Positions 27,184 through 34,682 of a stretch of 64,000 bases of DNA are shown piece by piece. Origin of the DNA: Candidatus Heimdallarchaeota archaeon (GTDB lineage Archaea > Asgardarchaeota > Heimdallarchaeia > Heimdallarchaeales > Kariarchaeaceae); contig JASBSB010000007.1 of NCBI GenBank assembly GCA_030149205.1, positions 62,001-126,000 on the forward strand, read 5' to 3'. Made by a program: the position numbers and the translations under genes. Positions within the stretch are counted from its first letter, which is position 1. The number at the start of each line of letters is the position of its first letter. The notes below the pieces were generated by a model, which did not search any database, was not told where the DNA came from, and saw only the letters and a list, made by a program, of their open reading frames with translations.

Positions 27184-28916
27184 TCTTGTAGGTTATAATT
27201 TATAATTTTGAAAATTTTTCGATCTACTTCTTCCTTAGTGCTACATTGACAAATTAATATAGATTTATTTGATATTTTGTTAATTTCAGATGAAATATAA
27301 TTGTGTGAATCATTGTCTTTACATAATAGTAAATGAATTTCTAACAGAATTTTGTTTTTTTCATTTCTAACTGTTAGTTTTGGATTAGGTATTTTTTTGG
27401 TTGTAGATTTTAATTCAATAGATTTTAGTGTTAGATAGTCCTTCTTTTTAGAAGAAACTTTAACCTTTTTCCCAAAAATAGATTTAATAGTTTTTTCAAT
27501 TTCTTCTAGCTTAAACCATTCAATACATTTTTTAGAACAAAATCCATTTTTCTTAAATAATTCATCACCTAATAAATTTTTATATTCATCCTTGGTGATT
27601 ACTTTATCCAGATCATAATTATTGTTACAACCCTTACAGTTAAAATAGAATCTTCCTTCAATATCAAAAGGTAATATTAAGAATTGAAGAAAGTTATCAT
27701 CATTAAATTCTTCAATTTCTGAAAATAATTCATCAAAAGTTTGAATTAAGAAACTTTTAGATAAATCTTCTAATCTTTCGCCTTTTGTTCTATCATTTTT
27801 AATATCTTTACCCAAATTTAAAGATCCAAGATTATCACAGCTTGAAGTTAATTTTTCCCACCCAATAAATTCTTTGATTAGTTTTGCCAAACTGTTTGCA
27901 AGTGGTGGAGGAACAGCATTTCCAATAATCTTATAAAGAATCTTAAGAGTGAACCCATTTTCTGAATAAAGAGTCTCAAGCTTATCTATAATTTCACGAT
28001 CGAAACCTTGAATTGCTGCAGCTTCTTGCCATGATAGAGGTCTATTTTCATCTAATAATGGATATTTATACGAAAGAAACCATTCATAAGTAAATCTGTC
28101 ATTAATCAGGTTATCTTTCTTCATTTTGATTCCAGTTGGATGTAGTGATATAGAGCGCATGCTTGCAAGTATTGTATATGAAACGTCTTCATATCCTCTC
28201 TTCCGATTTCTAGAACGAAAGTGCCATGGTTGCGGGAATTCTAAAAATGGAAAATAATCGGATCCTGAACGAAACAATCTCCCTTCAAACTGTTTTAATT
28301 TGTCACCTATTTTGACTCCATTGTTAGCATACTTCATTAATTTGTGAAAAATTATTTCAATTGACAGATTTTTCCAATTAGGGTCTTTTTCTCGAACTTT
28401 TCGATGTATTCCAAAATAAAATAATCTTCTTCTTGCCTGCGATACCCCAAAATCAGAGGCATTTAAAATTAGTGGAAAAACATGATAAGACCCGTTGTTA
28501 ATAGAATTAAATTCATCTAGAATATAATCAAAAAAATAACCATCATAATTTGATTTTAATCCCAATACATTTTCTGCAACAAAAAAAAGTGGTTCAACTG
28601 TTTTAACAACTTGTTTAAAAAATAAAAATAACTTATTCCTTGGATCATTTTTTTCTCTCGAGCCAATCATACTAAAACCTTGACAAGGAAATCCACCAAT
28701 TACAATATTGGCCCTTGGTAATAAAGATAAATTTAAGTCTTCAATAGGGATTATTCCAATGCTTTCATTATCACGATAATTATGAATAGCTTGATATATT
28801 TTGTAAATTTCAGGTACTTTCTCATTTGCAAACACAATTTTAAACCCTTCTTTTGTAAATCCAAGATCAAGTCCTCCTATACCGCTAAATAACGAAATCA
28901 CATTTGGAGCTACCAT
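27141..28916 (-). CDS. druM: DNA (cytosine-5) methyltransferase, DruM-like
   Basis: 591 residues. Clear C5 motifs: motif I SLFSGIGGLDLGF (residues 8-20), motif IV PCQ with catalytic Cys78, motif VI ENV (115-117), motif VIII RRR (161-163), and motif X GNAVPPPLANSLAKL (330-344). The target-recognition region lies between VIII and X. An unusual extra 230-residue C-terminal domain has two cysteine pairs (Cys425/428 and Cys458/462), probably a zinc-binding module. It ends inside the last 43 bases of the DUF1998 helicase gene on the opposite strand. In type II Druantia and class 2 DISARM such a methylase marks self DNA. A solitary methyltransferase is less likely given the arrangement. Confidence 0.92.
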   Translation of the reverse strand: MVAPNVISLFSGIGGLDLGFTKEGFKIVFANEKVPEIYKIYQAIHNYRDNESIGIIPIEDLNLSLLPRANIVIGGFPCQGFSMIGSREKNDPRNKLFLFFKQVVKTVEPLFFVAENVLGLKSNYDGYFFDYILDEFNSINNGSYHVFPLILNASDFGVSQARRRLFYFGIHRKVREKDPNWKNLSIEIIFHKLMKYANNGVKIGDKLKQFEGRLFRSGSDYFPFLEFPQPWHFRSRNRKRGYEDVSYTILASMRSISLHPTGIKMKKDNLINDRFTYEWFLSYKYPLLDENRPLSWQEAAAIQGFDREIIDKLETLYSENGFTLKILYKIIGNAVPPPLANSLAKLIKEFIGWEKLTSSCDNLGSLNLGKDIKNDRTKGERLEDLSKSFLIQTFDELFSEIEEFNDDNFLQFLILPFDIEGRFYFNCKGCNNNYDLDKVITKDEYKNLLGDELFKKNGFCSKKCIEWFKLEEIEKTIKSIFGKKVKVSSKKKDYLTLKSIELKSTTKKIPNPKLTVRNEKNKILLEIHLLLCKDNDSHNYISSEINKISNKSILICQCSTKEEVDRKIFKIINYNLQDYSGNQSKFSEKIF

Positions 28917-29146
28917 AAGAAATATTAAAATTCAGGTAAATTAACTTTTGGCCATTGAATAAATCAAATTGTAAGCTTTTTTTATTATTATAATATGTAC
29001 AAAATATATTCATTCTCATTTTTTTAGGGCTGTTTATTCAAACGTTTAATTTATCATATAATAGAAAAATAAATAGAATGCAGTGATTACTCTTAAATGA
29101 TTTTTAGGGTACAACCCAATTTAAAAGAGTTGTATTTTTCTTAAGA

Positions 29147-30253
29147 TCAAATTTTAATCTTGAAATGTTCAAGGTTAACATCTGATTCACCAGTCAGAAT
29201 TAAATCTCTCACTACCTCACCAATTAATGCTGTAAATTTAAATCCATGACCAGAAAACCCCCCACAAAACAGGATATTTTTATTTTTTGGGTGATAATCA
29301 ATTATAAAATTATCGTCTGGTGTAATTGTATAAAGACATCTCTCAGAGAACTCTGGAGTGGGATTTAGTCCAGGGAACATTCTCTCTGCAAATTTTGTCG
29401 TCAGTTTGACCAATTCAGAATTCACTTCCGGATCGCGTTTTGAGATATCATCAATGATCTTGTTTGAGAAATGAGGTGCGATTTTGACATACCCATCCTT
29501 TTCAAATTCTGGAAACCCATAAAACACAGGCTCTTCCCAACAGATGAAAATAGGGCTATCAACTGATTCTCGTTGCTTAAAATACATGAAGGCAACCTGC
29601 CAAATTTGTAAATAACCCAATTTGATCCCCAAATCCTCTGCGATGTTTTTTAGCCAGGCACCAGCTGTAATTACAACCTTTTTTGAGGTATATTCTCCTT
29701 TAGAAGTTATTACCTTTATTCCTTCCCTCAATCTTTGAATTGATAACACCTCTTCTTCGTCCTTCATTGTGCATCCCTGTGCTTTAGCCTGATTTTGGAG
29801 AAAGGGGAGGACCTCATCAGGATTAAGTATCCCTGCATCTGGTTGGTAGATTCCTATATAACCGCCAGGGATATTGAAATTGGGAAACCTGCCTCTCATT
29901 TCCTTAGCGTTTAATCTCTCAAACTTGATCCCTATTTTTTCTATGGATTTGATTGTTTGTAACAACCTTGGTGAATCTGGGGGGCCAAAATCTAAGCCAC
30001 CTTTTTTATGAATAAAATTTCTTTCAGTGCTTTCTCTGATCCTATCCCATGCAGCATAAGCTTTGTACATCATAGAGACAAAGTAATCCTGTTCATAAGT
30101 CAGACGAATTATTCGACTTTCTCCATGGCTTGAACCATTGGTATGACCAAATGCAAATTGCTCGAGGAGAAGAACCCTCATATTTTTGGATAGCTGGTAA
30201 GCTGCTGAGGAACCCATTGCACCAGCACCAATAACAATAACATCAAAATCCAT
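29147..30253 (-). CDS. solA: FAD-dependent amino-acid oxidase (N-methyltryptophan/sarcosine oxidase type)
   Basis: 368 residues, DAO-family flavoenzyme of the monomeric sarcosine oxidase/MTOX group, which oxidises N-methyl amino acids to amino acid, formaldehyde and hydrogen peroxide. The dinucleotide-binding motif is GAGAMGSSAAYQL (residues 9-21). SSHGESRIIRLTY (41-53) matches the MSOX active-site loop. Cys306 in RCLYTITPDD corresponds to the cysteine that covalently binds FAD in MSOX. GGFSGHGFK near the C-terminus closes the fold. The exact substrate is not readable. It stands alone between the defence locus and the dehydrogenase gene. Confidence 0.88.
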   Translation of the reverse strand: MDFDVIVIGAGAMGSSAAYQLSKNMRVLLLEQFAFGHTNGSSHGESRIIRLTYEQDYFVSMMYKAYAAWDRIRESTERNFIHKKGGLDFGPPDSPRLLQTIKSIEKIGIKFERLNAKEMRGRFPNFNIPGGYIGIYQPDAGILNPDEVLPFLQNQAKAQGCTMKDEEEVLSIQRLREGIKVITSKGEYTSKKVVITAGAWLKNIAEDLGIKLGYLQIWQVAFMYFKQRESVDSPIFICWEEPVFYGFPEFEKDGYVKIAPHFSNKIIDDISKRDPEVNSELVKLTTKFAERMFPGLNPTPEFSERCLYTITPDDNFIIDYHPKNKNILFCGGFSGHGFKFTALIGEVVRDLILTGESDVNLEHFKIKI

Positions 30254-30508
30254 GCAATTTTACAGAATTAACAAATCTTAAGCTTTATGGGCTATCGCTG
30301 AATTCCTGAGGTGAGCGGAACCCTTTACAGCTTCCATAAAAGTGTGTTTCCTTACATTACATAAACATATCTGATACACATCTCCCCCAATATATCCCAA
30401 CATGTCAATCTTATGATGATGTTTAAGGAGGATGAAAGTGGCTAATTCGATTACTTATTGCTAAGAGATTACACAAAGAATAATCAATAAAGAATTCCTA
30501 GAAGATAT

Positions 30509-31399
30509 ATGCAAACAGACGACAAATCAGACCAATCAGTTCTCATAACTGGTGCAAATGGGGGAATTGGTCTAGTGACAACAAAGCTACTGTCTGGAAG
30601 GGGAATTCACGTATTCGCAGGATACAGAGGTGCTGATACTGTAAATTCCTTTGAAGGCTTAAATAATGTTACTCCGGTTAAAATAGATGTAACCAGCGTA
30701 GATTCCATCAGAGAAGCATTAAACACAATAACACAATCTGGAAGAACGCTGAAGGGGATAGTCAACAATACGGGTCTTTCTGACTATGGACCACTCCTTG
30801 AAATGACTACAGAAAGTCTCGAAAGATTAATCAATGTAAATTTGTATGGTGTACACAGAGTCACATCAGTTTTTATTGACCTTCTAATCGCCTCTCAGGG
30901 AAGAATTATAAATATCAGCTCAATTGATGGAATTCTCACACAAAGGTTTACTGGTGCATATTCCATGTCCAAGCATGCCTTAGAAACCTACTCTGATGTT
31001 TTAAGGCTAGAGCTTGAAAAATTTGGAATCAAGGTTTGTGTTATAGAACCTGGAAGCTTTAATTCATCCATGTTCAAGAATAATATCCCATGGATAGAGT
31101 CTCGACTTGAACAAATAAAGGATTCAAGATACGCACAGGAAACATCCTTTGTCTTAGAAAATAGTGAACAAATTATTGCTAGACAGAATGCACTTCCTGA
31201 TCCAAGCGTGGTTGGAGAGGCTATTTTTAAGGCTTTAAGCTCTTCTACACCAAAGAACAGGTATCTTGTAGCCACTGCCGATGAAACTGAAAGAGTTGTT
31301 AAGCATCTTTTGAAACTGCTTTCAGAGATAAATGAAGACCATGATACAGCATTATCAAAAGAAAGATTACAAGCGTTAGTGGATAAAATTTTAATTTAA
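30509..31399 (+). CDS. Short-chain dehydrogenase/reductase
   Basis: 296 residues, classical SDR: cofactor motif TGANGGIG (residues 14-21), structural motif near NNTG, Ser in NISSIDG, and the catalytic pair Tyr151/Lys155 in YSMSK. The C-terminal part is somewhat longer than a minimal 250-residue SDR, like retinol-dehydrogenase-type members. The start at 30509 is preceded by a weak GAAGA sequence. Substrate unknown. Confidence 0.92.
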   Translation: MQTDDKSDQSVLITGANGGIGLVTTKLLSGRGIHVFAGYRGADTVNSFEGLNNVTPVKIDVTSVDSIREALNTITQSGRTLKGIVNNTGLSDYGPLLEMTTESLERLINVNLYGVHRVTSVFIDLLIASQGRIINISSIDGILTQRFTGAYSMSKHALETYSDVLRLELEKFGIKVCVIEPGSFNSSMFKNNIPWIESRLEQIKDSRYAQETSFVLENSEQIIARQNALPDPSVVGEAIFKALSSSTPKNRYLVATADETERVVKHLLKLLSEINEDHDTALSKERLQALVDKILI

Positions 31400-31738
31400 G
31401 TAAACAAAAAACCAAACAACTTTTTATAACACACACAATTGGTCAAAATACTCCCCATAATTCAAAATTGGATACATACAGTGTTTAATATAAGAAAAAC
31501 TGTAACTCCAGATAATTCATATGACCATTTTATCAAAAATAGATCATCTATCTCTCCAGGTTGATGTTAGAGATAGACATTGAAATTTTAAGTGCTAACT
31601 TCTACTTCAAAAAAAAAAAAAGCAAATGATGTAATTACATCCGACAAATAATATTTTTTATCAATTATGACTATTGTAATATTTTAGTAACACATTGGTA
31701 TTATGTAACAAGATAAATAGAGAAATAAAAATTCATCT
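31400..31738. other. 339-base intergenic region before the restriction-modification genes
   Basis: Contains a run of 13 adenines (31609-31621) and an AT-rich promoter region. GATAAATA (31712-31719) lies 24 bases upstream of the restriction gene's ATG and fits a TATA box for a leaderless transcript. Nothing else was recognised. Confidence 0.5.
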
Positions 31739-32782
31739 ATGAAAGATTTAATTTGGAAAGAAGACGAGCTATACATAAAGGAGCTGATCTGCAATCTTTA
31801 TTATGGGAATTTACGGAAATTTTATTATGTAATTGAGAAACAAAGAGTAATTCAACTTCTAAAATATTTGGAGAGAGATTTTCCTACAAATAAGTCAAAT
31901 TTATTAGAGAGGATAGATAAACAAAAAAGTATAAAAGAAGTTATTTCATTATCTCAAATGGGGGATAAAACTCTTACGAATATAATCGGTGATGAGAAGA
32001 AAACGATAGATAAAGTTAAAGAGATTGTCAAAGAAGTAATTGATTATGTTGAAAATGAAGTTAATGAGACCGAAATTTCTAATAAATTAGAATTAAAAAT
32101 TATGGGTAAATCCATTGAAAAATCGTTAGTATTCCAGATCATTTTATTGTTAAATAGTGCCTATGCGACCATTAGCGGATCGATCAGAAGTAAATATGGA
32201 AAATTAGTTGAAAAATACTATTTAAAAATGCTCATTCAAGCCTTTGAAAGTATAATATGGCATGAAGATAAGGATCTGGATTATAATGAAGAAGGACATC
32301 CCGTGATTGATAAAACTGGATTAGGTGCTATACACGGTGCAAAATGGAAAGTAGAGCAGAATCAATTATCACGAGTAACAACAAAAGGTGAAGCTGGTAG
32401 GGAGATCGATTTATTAGTGTTCTTTTTTGATGTTAGTAAAAAACGTTTTTTCCCTCTGTGTGCGATAGAATTCACAATTGGAGGTAGAGGAAATCCTAGT
32501 GCTTCTGTAAACAAAGCAAAAAGTATAGAAAGTTTTGATTTTATTCTACCAAATAGTACAATTTTCACAGCTTTTGATTTATCAAAATCGAATATTAGGA
32601 AAGATATTAAGAAAGCAAAAATAATCATTTTCCAAGATGATATAGAAACAAAGCCAATTGAAATGATATATTCGACCATTAATCAAAGGTTATTAAATCT
32701 AGAAATAAACGTTAAGTTAATTCCAATAAATAATGTTACCAAAAATTTATCATCAATTATTGTTGGAAATTGTTGTGAATGA
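31739..32782 (+). CDS. Predicted type II restriction endonuclease (PD-(D/E)XK)
   Basis: 347 residues. The N-terminal part is helical. SIRSKYGKLVEKYY (about 148-161) supplies a conserved-looking glutamate, and GREIDLLVFF...CAIEFT gives Asp224 and Glu244-x-Thr246 as a PD-(D/E)XK-like centre. The convergent downstream gene is a DNA methyltransferase with an m4C/m6A-type motif, so this is most likely the cleaving partner. CfrBI-type enzymes came to mind as a possible relative, unconfirmed. Recognition site unknown. The 3' end overlaps a small minus-strand gene by 30 bases. Confidence 0.75.
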   Translation: MKDLIWKEDELYIKELICNLYYGNLRKFYYVIEKQRVIQLLKYLERDFPTNKSNLLERIDKQKSIKEVISLSQMGDKTLTNIIGDEKKTIDKVKEIVKEVIDYVENEVNETEISNKLELKIMGKSIEKSLVFQIILLLNSAYATISGSIRSKYGKLVEKYYLKMLIQAFESIIWHEDKDLDYNEEGHPVIDKTGLGAIHGAKWKVEQNQLSRVTTKGEAGREIDLLVFFFDVSKKRFFPLCAIEFTIGGRGNPSASVNKAKSIESFDFILPNSTIFTAFDLSKSNIRKDIKKAKIIIFQDDIETKPIEMIYSTINQRLLNLEINVKLIPINNVTKNLSSIIVGNCCE

Positions 32783-32995
32783 TGTATTACTTTCACTAAT
32801 AACTTCGTTAGAAAGAATAGTTTTTGTACCTGATTCATTTATTTCCATGATATTTACGCTTTCAATATCATACTCAAATAATGAACCAAACAAGATTTCC
32901 TGAATCTCTTTTCCTGTTCCAGTAAGTTTAATAGATACAGAGATTTTATATTTGTGGTTATCTTCTAATTCATCTAATTCAAAATGTGTGTTCAT
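32753..32995 (-). CDS. Small hypothetical protein between restriction and methylation genes
   Basis: 80 residues, acidic, beta-rich, no recognised domain and no helix-turn-helix. It overlaps the restriction gene's end by 30 bases and lies 50 bases downstream of the methyltransferase stop on the same strand, so it is probably co-transcribed with the methyltransferase. It could be an accessory subunit of the system or a spurious frame; the orderly start near 32995 (ATG) and use of otherwise empty DNA favour a gene. Confidence 0.5.
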   Translation of the reverse strand: MNTHFELDELEDNHKYKISVSIKLTGTGKEIQEILFGSLFEYDIESVNIMEINESGTKTILSNEVISESNTSFTTISNNN

Positions 32996-33045
32996 GGTTA
33001 TTTATTGAAATTAGACAATTTAAAGTGATGAGGTTTGGTAAAAAT

Positions 33046-34494
33046 TCACGAATATTTTGTTGTGATTATAGGTTTTATATCATTTATTATTTCAATATCT
33101 TCCTCAATTGTTGAAATTGCCTCATTAATTTTCCTGTAATTATCTTCAAGGCGTTCTACTGATGGTTTTTTGATTGTAGTAATTGATGAACCTGTACCAT
33201 CTTGTTTTAATTTTTCAAGGAATTTTACCATTAGATCTTTAACAACTTTCACTAATTCATATGTGTTGTTGCTTTCAAATTCACAATCAGAAATTTTTTC
33301 CATAACAAGAATATATTCATCATCTATTTTTCCAATGTTACTATGGTGTTTTTTAGTCTTGTCAATATTTCGATTTATCGATGTGATGATCTTAAATCCC
33401 ATTTTCTCACCTAATTGAGAAAAAAATTTGTGGGATTCTATCAATTCATATTCTAAGCTTGAATTACCGACAACAATAACACATATTTTGTTTCGTTTTA
33501 ACACACGGTTCATTTCAATAATTGTACGTCCCATGTCTCCTAAATATTCTGAAAGTAACCGGAATCTATTGTTTATAAAGTGTGAATGTCCTCCTATTTC
33601 ATTATCTTTAAACAATTTAATATCTAAATCAAGAACTGCCATATTGTATTGATGAATACGATAATAATCGAGAGCATTTACATAAGGTGGAGAAGTAACA
33701 ATTAAATCTACAGATTTATTCTCAATATAATTTAATTTTCGAGAATCACCCTTGATTACCTCGATTTTAGACTTGTCATTGCCAACCTTATTTTTTAAAT
33801 GGATCAATTCTTTTGCAAAAAGTCTAATATTCTTTAAAAATAATTTGTAAAATCTATCAGCAGACCATTTAACAATTTCTTTTTTTCTACCATTTTGATC
33901 AATTAACGAAAAAATAGCAGATGATAATGAAACATCTAATAAACGACAAATAATTGGATTAGAAAATAATTTAGAAGATTTTCTAATTTGTACTATTCTT
34001 TTTAAAAGGTCATCATGAAAATATTCTTTTTCTTTTCTTTTTGGTAATTTATCTTTGAGTTGATTAATTTCATTCATAGAGACTTCTTGTGTTTCAATAT
34101 TATATTTAATATTTTCAAAATTAAACGAATCTAATAAATCAGTTTTTAGATTAGCAATTAGGTGAGCTAATGGATTGAAATCAATACCAATTCCATTTCT
34201 TTTATTCAAAAGCGCTTCTACTAAGGTAGTACCTCCTCCCATAAACGGATCTAATACAGTGTCTCCTTTTTTTGTAAACAGTTTAATGAATGTTTTAGGA
34301 ATTTGAGGTATAAACCTTGCTGGATATGAATGAATTTTGTGAGATAAATATTGTGTTTTGGCATCTGTAAAGTCCCACAGAATTTCATTTTTAACAATTT
34401 CAAATGCTTCTATATTAGATATACATTGTTTGTTCAGATGATTTTTTTCAGTTTTCGATGGCTCATTAAACCATTGATCTAAACTCGTATTCAT
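33046..34494 (-). CDS. Site-specific DNA methyltransferase (N4-cytosine or N6-adenine)
   Basis: 482 residues. SAM-binding motif I DPFMGGGTTLVEAL (82-95) precedes catalytic motif IV TSPPY (267-271), with IDFNPLAHLIA (motif II region) between. TSPPY is more frequent in N4-cytosine than N6-adenine enzymes, so m4C is favoured. The N-terminal YPARFIPQIP is typical of this permuted group. It forms a convergent restriction-modification pair with the gene at 31739. The C-terminal 100 residues are helical and may hold dimer or target contacts. Confidence 0.9.
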   Translation of the reverse strand: MNTSLDQWFNEPSKTEKNHLNKQCISNIEAFEIVKNEILWDFTDAKTQYLSHKIHSYPARFIPQIPKTFIKLFTKKGDTVLDPFMGGGTTLVEALLNKRNGIGIDFNPLAHLIANLKTDLLDSFNFENIKYNIETQEVSMNEINQLKDKLPKRKEKEYFHDDLLKRIVQIRKSSKLFSNPIICRLLDVSLSSAIFSLIDQNGRKKEIVKWSADRFYKLFLKNIRLFAKELIHLKNKVGNDKSKIEVIKGDSRKLNYIENKSVDLIVTSPPYVNALDYYRIHQYNMAVLDLDIKLFKDNEIGGHSHFINNRFRLLSEYLGDMGRTIIEMNRVLKRNKICVIVVGNSSLEYELIESHKFFSQLGEKMGFKIITSINRNIDKTKKHHSNIGKIDDEYILVMEKISDCEFESNNTYELVKVVKDLMVKFLEKLKQDGTGSSITTIKKPSVERLEDNYRKINEAISTIEEDIEIINDIKPIITTKYS

Positions 34495-34525
34495 AGCTCT
34501 TATTTGTCATCAAAGAGTTAGAATT

Positions 34526-34539
34526 AATAAGTACTTATT
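34526..34539. promoter_or_regulatory. Perfect palindrome upstream of the methyltransferase
   Basis: AATAAGTACTTATT reads the same on both strands and lies 32-45 bases before the methyltransferase start. It may be an operator, or part of the TATA region of the minus-strand promoter. Restriction-modification promoters are often autoregulated, but no controller protein is evident. Confidence 0.35.
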
Positions 34540-34682
34540 CGTTATGCTAGATTGATTGCATTTTTTAATCATTTACTTTACTCTCCTTTATTATGTATTC
34601 ACTTCCATTATTTGTACACACTCCTAATTATTCTGTACATTACAACTCATGAGATTCAAAGTTTTTTACCTATTAATTTTTC

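Noticed and set aside
16688..28916. Defence locus as a mobile element or provirus
   Set aside because: No integrase, transposase, terminal repeat or tRNA attachment site was seen at either edge; only the composition differs.
30433..30465. Possible leader peptide (ATGAAAGTGGCT... to TAA) after an AAGGAGG before the short-chain dehydrogenase
   Set aside because: Only 10 codons, with the Shine-Dalgarno sequence directly abutting the ATG, and no attenuator-like structure seen before the gene at 30509.
31605..31625. Long A run as transcription terminator of the dehydrogenase gene
   Set aside because: It lies over 200 bases after the stop and is an A run on the plus strand, whereas archaeal termination uses T-rich tracts on the coding strand.
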